Positions 17,313-25,769 of a stretch of 64,000 bases of DNA are shown here, one piece after another. The DNA lies in assembly GCA_913057435.1 (NCBI GenBank), contig CAJXNY010000017.1:29397-93396 (forward strand). Direction: 5' to 3'. The DNA comes from an uncultured Oceanospirillaceae bacterium. GTDB taxonomy: Bacteria > Pseudomonadota > Gammaproteobacteria > Pseudomonadales > Balneatricaceae. The notes beneath the pieces are model-generated. The model did no database searches. It was not told where the DNA came from and saw only the letters and a list, made by a program, of their open reading frames with translations. The position numbers and the translations under genes are program-made. The stretch's first letter is position 1, and every line of letters begins with the position of its first letter.

Positions 17313-17957
17313 TCCCTGCGCGCTGCGCTGGTAGCGGAGCTCGATGACCCGCGCCAGCGCTGAGATCAGGCTGCCAGTCAGCAGGAACCAGAGCGCAACA
17401 TAACCATAGACCCAGAGCATCAGCGACGGATCACGCACGGCGGCGATCACGGTGTTTGCCCGGCTGACGATCTCATCGACTCCGATCACGGAGGCGGTTG
17501 CGGAGGCCATCACCACAACCAGCAGGTATTGCGTCCAGGCGATACTGAACATTCCCCAGCAGTTGTCTTTTTTCTCGCGTAGTTCGCTGAGCAGGGTTGT
17601 AATCTGGTCGGAGGCAAAGCCGATTACTGGTACGGTCAGGGCCAGTGTTGCCTTCAGCCAGATTGGGAAGCTGTAGACCTCTCCTTGCCAGCTGAACTCC
17701 ATCGGGGTGAGAAAAGCGATATAAAACAGAAAGACAAAGCTGGGGATATTTCGGAACAGGCTGGTGACACTGCTTGCTATATAGCCTGCCCGGGTATGCT
17801 GACTGGCGCGCAGGCTGCCCAGCCCCCAGCCCAGTAACGTGCCGAGCAGCATGGGGGCGAATGAAATCAGCAGATTGATTAGAAAGCCTTCGGCCAGAAA
17901 TGGCGTCCACAGCAGCAGAGTGCCTAATTGCTCTTGTGCGCCCATCGACGTACCCAT
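17310..17957 (-). CDS. Amino-acid-type ABC transporter permease, second subunit
   Basis: 215 residues, polar amino acid permease family (HisM/GlnP type). About five membrane segments are visible, including LLGTLLGWGLGSL, FRNIPSFVFLFYIAFLT and a C-terminal LWVYGYVALWFLLTGSLI. The coupling-loop region reads REKKDNCWGMFSIAWTQY with a degenerate EAA motif. The start overlaps the end of the upstream fusion gene by 34 bases, or 22 if the internal ATG at 17945 is used. It and the fusion would form a heterodimeric channel. No ATPase gene follows: the operon ends in the terminator shared with the chemoreceptor. Confidence 0.85.
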   Translation of the reverse strand: MGTSMGAQEQLGTLLLWTPFLAEGFLINLLISFAPMLLGTLLGWGLGSLRASQHTRAGYIASSVTSLFRNIPSFVFLFYIAFLTPMEFSWQGEVYSFPIWLKATLALTVPVIGFASDQITTLLSELREKKDNCWGMFSIAWTQYLLVVVMASATASVIGVDEIVSRANTVIAAVRDPSLMLWVYGYVALWFLLTGSLISALARVIELRYQRSAQG

Positions 17958-19540
17958 CCTTTCGTATGTTTAAGTAGCCAGAGCATCAATGTGATCAGGC
18001 CAAAATAGAACAGCACCAGGAAGTTCATAACCACGCTGGTGGTACCGTGTTCGGAGATAATACTGTTGGCCGCTGAGATGATTTCAGGCACCGCAATGGT
18101 GCTGGCGATACCTACGGCTTTGACGATATTGACTGAATTGGCCATCAACCCGCTCCAGGCCCGGTCGAGGGTCTCCGGCAGCAGCTGGCGCAGAGAGGCA
18201 TCCGGCTGTGTTTGTGTGACGGTCTGTAATGCAACGCTGAAAATTACCGCATTACTGGCACCGGCATAGAGTGAAAATACGATGCAGGCGATGATCAGTG
18301 CATTAAACGTGACGCCCAGCTGCAGGGCAGCCCAGCTGCCGATACCAAAAAAGATCAGGTAAAGGCTGAGAATCGGCGGCGTCATTCGTAAGGTGGCATT
18401 GATCATATTGAGCACGATGCGGGTCAGTCGGTTGCCACGGCCATGCAGAGTACCGATCAGGGTGCCAAATATCAGCCCCCCCAGCATGGCTGTCAGGCTG
18501 ATGCCCAGGGTCAGGGCGAGCCCTTCCAGTAAGGAGCTGAGGCTGAATTCGTCGTAAAGGGGTGGGAAGTCCAGGCCCAGGTTACGTAGCATCACGCCGA
18601 ACCGGGCCTGCAGGTCGGTATGGTTTGTCGCCAGCGCCAGTTTCCGGTCAATGCAGGCCAGTGGGAAGGTGCCGTCGGCCTGACGGCTGCAGAGGTAACC
18701 GGCCCGAGTCAGGGGCTGATTCCAGAGCTGTTGTTGTTGCAGCAGGTAGCCATCGGTGGACAGGCCCCATGCGGCGACAATATTGCTGAGCTCGCCGCTG
18801 CGGTGCCAGTCGATCATAATATCGCTGACCAGTAATCCCCAGCTGCTGTTGCGTTCTGCCCGACTAACTGCGGCGGCCCAGGGTTGTACCATGATCGGAG
18901 AGAGGGGCAGATGGTAGTTTTGCCAGCGCGGATCATCCTGTTTCAGCCGTTGTAAGGCTACATCATCATAGACCCAGCCTTCACATCGGCCTGCCTCAAG
19001 GGCCAGCAGAGTATCGCGGGTACCTTTGAATATCACCGGATTAATCAGGTGACGTTGAATCAGCGTGCGATTGAAAAATGCGCCGTTGCTGAGACAAATT
19101 TGACGCCCGCGCAGCGAGTCCCAGCTGGTAATGGCTGACTGGCGTGGCAGCAGTATATTTACCCCGCTACTATAATAGTTGGGCTCCAGCAGTCCAGACA
19201 GCTGGCGTCGGGCCGGGGTATCACTGAGGGTGGCCAGCAGCAGGTCGACAGCCCCGCTTTCAACCTTTTGCAGGCGGTTACTGGAGGTGACGGCCACCAG
19301 TTGCAGTTTTACGCCAAGCTGGTGGGCCAGGTTACGCGCCAGATCGGGCTCAATACCGATAAGCCTGCCTGAGGTATTCATCATGCCCCAGGGTGGATAA
19401 TCGGCTTTAACGCCGACGATCAGTTTGCCGCGCTGCTGGATCAGCCCCAGTCGAGAGCTTTCTGCCCAGGCTGTACTGGTGCTAATCAGCAGAAATATCA
19501 GCCATCCTGTCAGGCGGATTATTGCCCGTTGATAATGCAC
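17924..19540 (-). CDS. Fusion of periplasmic amino-acid-binding protein and ABC permease
   Basis: 538 residues. A signal peptide (about 1-26) is followed by a family-3 solute-binding domain (about 30-255) with GKLIVGVKADYPPWG, a GIEPDLARNLA helix and GAVDLLLATLSDTPARR. The C-terminal part (about 325-530) is a permease with five or so membrane helices, including LALTLGISLTAMLGGLIFG, and an EAA-like loop around VKAVGIASTIAVPEI. Binding-protein/permease fusions are known in Gram-positive bacteria and occur sporadically in proteobacteria. With the next permease this would make a complete importer except for the ATPase, which is not in the window. Substrate probably a polar amino acid; not determined. 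Confidence 0.88.
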   Translation of the reverse strand: MHYQRAIIRLTGWLIFLLISTSTAWAESSRLGLIQQRGKLIVGVKADYPPWGMMNTSGRLIGIEPDLARNLAHQLGVKLQLVAVTSSNRLQKVESGAVDLLLATLSDTPARRQLSGLLEPNYYSSGVNILLPRQSAITSWDSLRGRQICLSNGAFFNRTLIQRHLINPVIFKGTRDTLLALEAGRCEGWVYDDVALQRLKQDDPRWQNYHLPLSPIMVQPWAAAVSRAERNSSWGLLVSDIMIDWHRSGELSNIVAAWGLSTDGYLLQQQQLWNQPLTRAGYLCSRQADGTFPLACIDRKLALATNHTDLQARFGVMLRNLGLDFPPLYDEFSLSSLLEGLALTLGISLTAMLGGLIFGTLIGTLHGRGNRLTRIVLNMINATLRMTPPILSLYLIFFGIGSWAALQLGVTFNALIIACIVFSLYAGASNAVIFSVALQTVTQTQPDASLRQLLPETLDRAWSGLMANSVNIVKAVGIASTIAVPEIISAANSIISEHGTTSVVMNFLVLFYFGLITLMLWLLKHTKGWVRRWAHKSN

Positions 19541-19874
19541 GCTGAAGCTCCCAGAAGGTAGATAACAAATATGGTATTTTCAGCGCCTACCGGGTAAAGG
19601 TAGCTGCTGATGTATGAGCGATCATGTTACTTTAATCTGAAAAGTGGTTGAATCGTTTTAATCTTAGCGTAGGCAAAGCCTGGCTCATAACTGGCGGAAA
19701 TAGTATGGCTTTTTCCCGTCCCGTTTTTCAACGAACTGGCTGTTATGACGACCTGGTAATGTCAGGGCCCGGAGATATAAACTGTGCTGATAATTTTGAG
19801 CGTATGATCTGTGGTTCGGTGTGGCTAGTAATAAGGCCCGCGGCAGGGTAAACAGGATTGAGGAGAATAAGACA
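19541..19874. promoter_or_regulatory. Divergent intergenic region between the transporter and channel genes
   Basis: 334 bases without a gene that I can support. Both the leftward fusion gene and the rightward receptor-channel gene must be transcribed from here, so joint regulation is possible. A short open frame at 19648-19851 has no ribosome site and no recognisable composition. A small inverted repeat (ctacc/ggtag) lies near 19590. Confidence 0.5.
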
Positions 19875-21047
19875 GTGAAGTGGTGGGGATGGGTCGTGCT
19901 ATCGAGCCTGTTATGGCTATCTGCAGGTATAAAAATTGCTCATGCACAGGCGCCGCTGGCTGGCTGTACGCCACGTAACGAGGTACCGGCCGGGGTGCTG
20001 TCTGTCGCCGTACGTTCGGCACCGCCCTATATATTTGAACACAGTATTCGAGGGCTGGAGGGGTTATCGATTGATCTGTGGGAAAATGTAGCCAAAACGC
20101 TGAAACTGGATTATCGCTATATCTGTCTGGATTTAAACAGCACGCTGGCGGCGTTGAAAGTTGGCAGTATTGATATTGCAATATCACCGTTAACAATCTC
20201 CCGTAGCCGTGAACAGGCTTTTGATTTCAGTCACCAGTATTTTTCTTCTTCTCTGGTGATCGCGACCCGGCCCGAAGCTGTCAGCTTCAACTTTGAGCGA
20301 GTGCTACACACGATTGGCAAAATTGCCACTTCATCGGGGTTTATATCAGTCATACTATTTTTTGTACTGATCACTCTGGTGTTGGCGTTCATCTCGTATC
20401 GCCATATGGAGCACTATACCCCCCTGGCTAAAGACGATATGGATGGGCGGTTTTCTTTCCACCTGCACCTGCTGCTGATGTCCGGGCTGAATACACTGGG
20501 GATGCGCAAGGATATTTTCAGTTTCAGTAATGTTCGGGTGCAATTACTGTTTGTGCTGGTGTTGATGGTGGGCTCGGTATTTTCATCAAGTCTGGGCGGG
20601 ATGATTACGGCGGTATTTATGAGCAGCACCCAGCAGCACTTTTCGATTACCGCTGATAATCTCACTCAACATCAGATCAGCACTTTGAAAGGTTCAACCG
20701 CTGAGCGTTATCTGAATGAGACTCTGGAGCAGAGCGAAAAAGAGCCACTGACCTGGCTGCGCCAGGATAGCTGGGGTGAGGTACTGGATGATCTGGCCAG
20801 TGGAGAGGCTGATGTAGTGATTGGCGACTGGGTGCAGATGACCTGGCTGGTCAATCAGCCCCGCTTTAAGGGGCGGATACAGATCGACCCGGCAACGTTG
20901 CGGCTGGAGCCCCATGGCTGGGGAATGCCAACGGGCAGCGCACTGAGGGAGTCGGTTAATCAGGAGCTGATCGGCGTTTTACGTAACCACAGCTGGCCGG
21001 ATGTTGCGCGGACGTATCTGGGCGGCGATCAGGTCTCAGCCCACTGA
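19875..21047 (+). CDS. Glutamate-receptor-like ligand-gated channel (GluR0-like), non-canonical pore
   Basis: 390 residues from a GTG at 19875 that has aggag 9 bases upstream and opens into a signal peptide (cleavage near AHA-QA). The binding domain is split, as in ionotropic glutamate receptors. S1 is about 41-135 with TISRSREQAFDFSHQYF (the ligand-carboxylate Arg region). Helix M1 is about 155-175, a pore-loop region about 192-215, helix M2 about 219-247, and S2 about 255-385 with LKGSTAERYL and ADVVIGDWV. In GluR0 the pore carries TVGYGD; here the aligned stretch is TLGMRKD (207-213), so potassium selectivity is not predicted. It could be a different channel or a ligand sensor. Annotators may call it a transporter substrate-binding protein. 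Confidence 0.82.
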   Translation: MKWWGWVVLSSLLWLSAGIKIAHAQAPLAGCTPRNEVPAGVLSVAVRSAPPYIFEHSIRGLEGLSIDLWENVAKTLKLDYRYICLDLNSTLAALKVGSIDIAISPLTISRSREQAFDFSHQYFSSSLVIATRPEAVSFNFERVLHTIGKIATSSGFISVILFFVLITLVLAFISYRHMEHYTPLAKDDMDGRFSFHLHLLLMSGLNTLGMRKDIFSFSNVRVQLLFVLVLMVGSVFSSSLGGMITAVFMSSTQQHFSITADNLTQHQISTLKGSTAERYLNETLEQSEKEPLTWLRQDSWGEVLDDLASGEADVVIGDWVQMTWLVNQPRFKGRIQIDPATLRLEPHGWGMPTGSALRESVNQELIGVLRNHSWPDVARTYLGGDQVSAH

Positions 21048-21070
21048 CTATTGCTTTAATCTGGCCGTAA

Positions 21071-21094
21071 TACCGGTGGCGTGAGCCACCGGTA
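21071..21094. terminator. Perfect 10-bp hairpin between convergent genes
   Basis: taccggtggc (21071-21080) and gccaccggta (21085-21094) with loop gtga, between the receptor-channel gene and gloA. No T-run on either side. Likely bidirectional. Confidence 0.55.
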
Positions 21095-21102
21095 GCAACC
21101 TC

Positions 21103-21495
21103 TTAATCCTCGCGTTTGGTCCCCAGTAACTCAATCATGTAGCCATCCGGGTCTTTCACAAATGCCAGCACGGTGGTGCTGTGCTTCATGGGTCCTGCAT
21201 CTCGAACGATTTTTCCGCCTTTAGCCTTGATCACATCACAGGCGGCATAAACATCGTCGACCTCAATCGCGATATGGCCATAGGCATTACCGTGTTCATA
21301 GCTGTCTGTATCCCAGTTGTGGGTCAGCTCCAGCACTGTGTTGGCGTTTTCATCACCATAGCCCAGAAAACACAGGGTAAAGCGGCCTTCCGGGTAATCT
21401 TTGCTGCGCAGCAGCTGCATGCCCAATACGTCAGTGTAAAACTCAATAGATGCCTGCAGGCTGGTTACCCGTAGCATGGTGTGCAGAATACGCAT
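21103..21495 (-). CDS. gloA: Lactoylglutathione lyase (glyoxalase I)
   Basis: 130 residues from the ATG at 21495, which follows AGAGGA and gives the conserved N-terminus MRILHTMLRV. It converts the methylglyoxal-glutathione hemithioacetal to S-lactoylglutathione. All four metal ligands of the E. coli-type enzyme are present: His5, Glu in TVLELTHNWD, His in YGHIAIEVDD and Glu in GYMIELL. Short, nickel-type glyoxalase I. A single gene, convergent with the receptor-channel gene. Confidence 0.96.
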   Translation of the reverse strand: MRILHTMLRVTSLQASIEFYTDVLGMQLLRSKDYPEGRFTLCFLGYGDENANTVLELTHNWDTDSYEHGNAYGHIAIEVDDVYAACDVIKAKGGKIVRDAGPMKHSTTVLAFVKDPDGYMIELLGTKRED

Positions 21496-21761
21496 GGCGT
21501 GTCCTCTGATGCGGTCAATGATTGTTAATCGGCTGAGCGGGGGCAATAATCTGGCCGCTGTTCGCCGTCAGTGCTTCCGTTAAACTGATTTATGTGGTTA
21601 TTTTAACGGACTCGCCGCGTGATGTGACCTGCTGACAGGGCACTGAATTTGTGTCTTTTTACGCCAGGGAGTGAAGTTGCCGTGAGTGCTGGCTATGGAA
21701 CCTGGGCAGGCTGGGTAATAGCGGGTATCACCTACCGGATTCTGAATGGAGAGGATGTGGC

Positions 21762-22112
21762 ATGTTCCAGGATATGACGAAGACACTGAATCAATCGATG
21801 GGCCCCTTTAAAGATCTGATTAATATTCAGGCCCGTATGCTGGAAGAGCTGACCCGTCAGCAGATGGCATGTACCCGTTCCTGTATTGAAGCGACCATGC
21901 AACAGACGCGGGAGCTGCAACACTGTAAAACCCCACAGGATCTGATGGCGCTGCAAAGTGCTTATGCCAGCGAGCTGGAAGTCAGCCTGCGTGATGCCAG
22001 CAAGAGTAATCTCAAAGCACTGGCTGAAGCCCGGCATGAGATTGAACAGCTGACTCAGGATACCTTTGATGCCTTTGCGGCACGGGATGAAAATGGTGAC
22101 GCTCAGCTTTGA
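21762..22112 (+). CDS. Phasin-family protein
   Basis: 116 residues, almost entirely helical, beginning MFQDMTKTLNQSMGPFKDLI and containing ARMLEELTRQQMACTR and LQSAYASELE, a pattern typical of phasin_2-type proteins. Phasins coat polyhydroxyalkanoate granules, though many relatives have stress or unknown roles. gagagg precedes the ATG. No polyhydroxyalkanoate synthase or depolymerase gene is near, so granule association is inferred only from the family. Confidence 0.75.
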   Translation: MFQDMTKTLNQSMGPFKDLINIQARMLEELTRQQMACTRSCIEATMQQTRELQHCKTPQDLMALQSAYASELEVSLRDASKSNLKALAEARHEIEQLTQDTFDAFAARDENGDAQL

Positions 22113-22297
22113 GCAGAGCTTGCCAGAGGGCGGCTGCGAGTCTCTATACTGAACCCAGTGCTGGCACCTGCAGGTGCTAATGGCTGCTGCACTGCGGAAA
22201 TCAGACTGTAGATCGGGTAAGATACCGCGCTACGTTGGTTTAACTGTCGTACCTGTACAGTTTAAAAGTATGATCAACAAAGGATTCCCTGTTACCC

Positions 22298-22822
22298 ATG
22301 AATGCTCCTATTGGTCTTTTCTTTGGCTCCACTACTGGCAATACAGAAGACGTTGCTCAAATGCTGGCTGACGGTCTGGGTCACCAGCTGGTGGCCATGC
22401 ATGATATTGCGGTTGATGGCGTCGCACCGGCGGTAGAGTACGAGCAGTTGATCATGGGGATTCCCACCTGGGACTTTGGTGAATTGCAGGAAGGCTGGCT
22501 GGAGCTCTGGCCTGAACTGGAGGCGATGGACCTGACCGGTAAGCAGGTTGCCCTGTTTGGTCTGGGTGATCAGCTGGGCTACGGCGAATGGTTCCTGGAT
22601 GCGATGGGACTGTTGCATGATCTGTTACTCAGCCGCGGGGCGACGCTGCATGGTTATACCTCAGTCGAGGGGTTCAGTTTTGAAGCGTCAAAAGCGCTAA
22701 CCCCTGATGAAACACAGTTTGTCGGGCTGGCCATTGATGAAGACGGTCAGCACGGTGAAACCGATGAGCGTGTGCAGCGCTGGGTATTCCAGCTGCGCGA
22801 AGAATTTTCCCTGGCCGAGTAA
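22298..22822 (+). CDS. Long-chain flavodoxin
   Basis: 174 residues. The FMN phosphate loop is GSTTGNTEDVAQ (about 10-21). The isoalloxazine loops are GIPTWDFGELQEGW and the GLGDQLGYGEWF block, which includes the extra strand of long-chain flavodoxins. It carries electrons to biosynthetic enzymes such as radical SAM proteins. aaagga stands before the ATG with long spacing. It could be fldA or fldB; I cannot decide from sequence alone. Single gene with prfB downstream on the same strand. Confidence 0.93.
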   Translation: MNAPIGLFFGSTTGNTEDVAQMLADGLGHQLVAMHDIAVDGVAPAVEYEQLIMGIPTWDFGELQEGWLELWPELEAMDLTGKQVALFGLGDQLGYGEWFLDAMGLLHDLLLSRGATLHGYTSVEGFSFEASKALTPDETQFVGLAIDEDGQHGETDERVQRWVFQLREEFSLAE

Positions 22823-22995
22823 AACACGCCGCTCTGCACAGCCTCCCCCTCTTTCTGGCTACACTGTTGTATGCACCTGACTGATGCTGTCAGGTGTTGA
22901 TAATGCTGTGTTTCCCCGTCGGTGATGATTTAAACAATCGCCAGATTCCGGTAGACTATGCGCCTTTTCCAACCTGTGAGTGTGTGATCGATACG

Positions 22996-24090
22996 ATGGA
23001 AGTCAATCCGATTATTAACGGTCTCAACGATATTCGTGAGCGTACCGAAACCCTGCGCGGTTATCTTGATTACGATGGCAAGAAAGAACGCCTGGAAGAG
23101 GTCACCCGTGAGCTTGAAGACCCGGCTGTCTGGAATGACCCGGAGTATGCCCAGAAACTGGGTAAAGAGCGCGCCTCACTGGAAGTGGTGGTGAAGACCA
23201 TCGATGATCTGTCCCGTGGTGTTGAAGATACCCGTGATCTGCTGGATATGGCAGTCGAAGAGGACGACGAAGAGACGGTTGAAGACGTTCAGCAGGAAGT
23301 CGACAGCATGCAGTCTCAGCTGGGCAAGCTGGAATTCCGCCGTATGTTTTCTGGCGAAGCCGATGGTAACAATGCCTTCCTGGATATTCAGGCCGGTTCC
23401 GGTGGTACTGAGGCGCAGGACTGGGCCAATATGATGCTGCGTATGTACCTGCGCTGGGGCGAGTCCCGTGGCTTTAAAACCGAGTTGCTGGAAGTGTCTG
23501 CTGGTGATGTGGCCGGTATCAAATCTGCGACTATCCGCTTTGAAGGTGAATACGCCTTTGGCTGGCTGCGCACCGAAACTGGTGTACATCGGCTGGTACG
23601 TAAATCTCCGTTTGATTCCGGCGGTCGTCGCCATACGTCTTTCTCCTCGGTGTTTGCGTCCCCCGAGATTGACGATAACGTTGATATCGATATCAACCCG
23701 GCAGATCTGCGTGTCGATGTGTACCGTGCCTCTGGCGCGGGTGGTCAGCACGTAAACCGTACGGAATCTGCGGTGCGTATCACCCATGGCCCGTCCGGTA
23801 TCGTGGTACAGAGCCAGAGCCAGCGCTCCCAGCACCAGAACAAAGACACCTGTATGAAGCAGCTGCGTGCAAAACTGTACGAGATGGAGATGCTCAAGCG
23901 CTCCGAAGCGGCGCAGGAACAGGAAGATAACAAAGCTGATATCGGCTGGGGCAGTCAGATCCGTTCTTACGTGCTGGATGACCAGCGGATCAAGGATCTG
24001 CGTACCAATGTTCAGTCCAGCAATTGCGATAAAGTGCTGGATGGCGACTTGGATCTGTTTATCGAAGCCAGCCTGAAAGCCGGTCTGTAA
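22996..24090 (+). CDS. prfB: Peptide chain release factor 2, without programmed frameshift
   Basis: 364 residues from the ATG at 22996 ([13 protein letters not shown]), aligning with E. coli RF2. It releases peptides at UGA and UAA. The SPF recognition motif ([11 protein letters not shown]) and the GGQ catalytic motif ([15 protein letters not shown]) are present. E. coli prfB reads CTT TGA C with a +1 shift after a GGGGG-like element. Here codons 23-25 read TAT CTT GAT straight through (23062-23070), so there is no internal stop and no autoregulatory frameshift. The frame is open upstream to 22894, but the conserved N-terminus supports 22996. It precedes lysS, as in E. coli. Confidence 0.96.
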   Translation: MEVNPIINGLNDIRERTETLRGYLDYDGKKERLEEVTRELEDPAVWNDPEYAQKLGKERASLEVVVKTIDDLSRGVEDTRDLLDMAVEEDDEETVEDVQQEVDSMQSQLGKLEFRRMFSGEADGNNAFLDIQAGSGGTEAQDWANMMLRMYLRWGESRGFKTELLEVSAGDVAGIKSATIRFEGEYAFGWLRTETGVHRLVRKSPFDSGGRRHTSFSSVFASPEIDDNVDIDINPADLRVDVYRASGAGGQHVNRTESAVRITHGPSGIVVQSQSQRSQHQNKDTCMKQLRAKLYEMEMLKRSEAAQEQEDNKADIGWGSQIRSYVLDDQRIKDLRTNVQSSNCDKVLDGDLDLFIEASLKAGL

Positions 24091-24100
24091 TTACAGACCG
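24081..24100. repeat. Perfect 20-bp palindrome over the prfB stop codon
   Basis: cggtctgtaa followed by ttacagaccg. The left half includes the prfB stop codon. It lies 53 bases before the lysS start and has no T-run, so it may be an mRNA processing or protein-binding site rather than a terminator. Confidence 0.6.
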
Positions 24101-24152
24101 TCCACCCCTAATTTGTTACTGAAACATCTGAATAGAAAGGTTTAACACCACG

Positions 24153-25625
24153 ATGTCTGACAATACTCAGCCACAAGATGAAAACCGTCTGATCGCCGAG
24201 CGCCGTGAAAAACTGGCTGCACTGCGTGAAGCGGGCAATGCTTTCCCGAACGGCTTCCGCCGTGACAGCTATGCGCAGGATCTGCAGGATGCGCACGGCG
24301 ATAAGAGCAAAGAAGAGCTGGCTGAAGCAGGCATCAAGGTAAGCATTGCTGGCCGTGTCATGCTGAACCGTGGTGCGTTTATGGTGCTGCAGGATATGAG
24401 TGGTCGTATCCAGCTGTATGTAAACAAAGCGGCCCGGCCGTTTGCGAAAAGCCTGGATCTGGGCGATATCGTGGGTGTAACTGGCGAGCTGCATAAATCG
24501 GGTAAAGGTGATCTGTATGTCGATCTGGGTGAATACCAGCTGCTGACCAAGAGCCTGCGCCCACTGCCTGACAAGCATAAAGGCTTACAGGACACCGAGA
24601 TGCGTTACCGTCAGCGTTATGTTGATCTGATCACCAATGAAGAATCCCGTCGAGTGTTCGAGATTCGCTCTAAAGTGGTTTCCGGTATCCGCCGTTTCCT
24701 GGAAGAGCGTCGCTTTATTGAAGCGGAAACACCGATGCTGCAGGTGATTCCGGGTGGCGCTTCTGCCCGCCCATTTGTCACTCATCATAATGCGCTGGAC
24801 CGTGATATGTACCTGCGTATCGCGCCGGAGCTGTACCTCAAACGTCTGGTTGTGGGCGGTGTTGAGCGTGTATTTGAGATCAACCGTAACTTCCGTAATG
24901 AAGGTCTGTCGACGCGTCATAACCCTGAGTTCACCATGCTGGAATTCTACCAGGCCTACGCAGATTTTAATGATCTGATGGACCTGACTGAAGAGATGCT
25001 GCGTAAACTGGCAACCGATGTGCTGGGTAATACGACGCTGACCTACCAGGGTGAAGAGTATGATCTGGCAGCACCGTTTACCCGTATCAGCGTGTTTGAC
25101 TCTATCCTGCAGTACAACCCGGATCTGAGCGCATCGGATATCGACAACATGGATTCTGCCCGTGCTGTTGCTGAAAAGCTGGGTATCCCGCTGAAAGACA
25201 GCTATGGCCTGGGTAAGGTGCAGATCGAGATCTTCGAGAAAACAGTTGAAGATCGCCTGTCACAGCCGACGTTTATTACTGAGTACCCGGCTGAAGTTTC
25301 GCCGCTGGCACGTCGTAATGATAATGATCCGTTCATCACTGACCGCTTTGAGTTCTTTATCGGTGGTCGTGAAGTTGCCAACGGTTTCTCCGAGTTGAAT
25401 GACTCTGAAGACCAGGCTGAGCGTTTCCGCGCTCAGGTGGCAGATAAAGATGCCGGTGATGATGAAGCCATGCACTACGATGATGACTACATCAACGCGC
25501 TGGAATACGGCCTGCCACCGACTGCCGGTGAAGGTATTGGTATCGACCGCCTGGTGATGTTCTTTGCTGATTGTGATTCTATCCGTGACGTTATCCTGTT
25601 CCCGGCAATGCGCCCACGGGTGTAA
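24153..25625 (+). CDS. lysS: Lysyl-tRNA synthetase, class II
   Basis: 490 residues. An N-terminal OB-fold anticodon domain (about 60-150, with [15 protein letters not shown]) is followed by the class II catalytic core. Motif 2 lies around [20 protein letters not shown] and motif 3 at [13 protein letters not shown]. It charges tRNA-Lys. It follows prfB by 62 bases, the same order as E. coli, and is ended by a strong terminator. Confidence 0.98.
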   Translation: MSDNTQPQDENRLIAERREKLAALREAGNAFPNGFRRDSYAQDLQDAHGDKSKEELAEAGIKVSIAGRVMLNRGAFMVLQDMSGRIQLYVNKAARPFAKSLDLGDIVGVTGELHKSGKGDLYVDLGEYQLLTKSLRPLPDKHKGLQDTEMRYRQRYVDLITNEESRRVFEIRSKVVSGIRRFLEERRFIEAETPMLQVIPGGASARPFVTHHNALDRDMYLRIAPELYLKRLVVGGVERVFEINRNFRNEGLSTRHNPEFTMLEFYQAYADFNDLMDLTEEMLRKLATDVLGNTTLTYQGEEYDLAAPFTRISVFDSILQYNPDLSASDIDNMDSARAVAEKLGIPLKDSYGLGKVQIEIFEKTVEDRLSQPTFITEYPAEVSPLARRNDNDPFITDRFEFFIGGREVANGFSELNDSEDQAERFRAQVADKDAGDDEAMHYDDDYINALEYGLPPTAGEGIGIDRLVMFFADCDSIRDVILFPAMRPRV

Positions 25626-25646
25626 GCCTGAACGGAGATCGCTGGT

Positions 25647-25674
25647 AAAAAGCCGCGCCTGTCGCGGCTTTTTT
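25647..25674 (+). terminator. Rho-independent terminator of prfB-lysS
   Basis: Stem aaaaagccgcg (25647-25657) and cgcggcttttt (25663-25673), loop cctgt, ending in a T-run. Confidence 0.92.
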
Positions 25675-25769
25675 GTACCTGTCAGTTGGCGTTTGCTGAT
25701 ACCTGATAGCGATAAACCGGGCGGGCAGGTGGTGCTTCGGATAAGGGGTTTGTGTAGTGAGGCGTATAG

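Noticed and set aside
19648..19851. Short rightward frame in the transporter/channel intergenic region
   Set aside because: No ribosome site and no recognisable composition; it runs into the leader of the channel gene.
22157..22175. Short palindrome gcacctgcaggtgc upstream of the flavodoxin gene
   Set aside because: Only 14 bases and far (about 125 bases) from the start codon; no promoter could be assigned to it.
22894..22995. N-terminal extension of prfB by 34 residues
   Set aside because: The added residues do not resemble RF2, whose conserved N-terminus starts exactly at the ATG at 22996.
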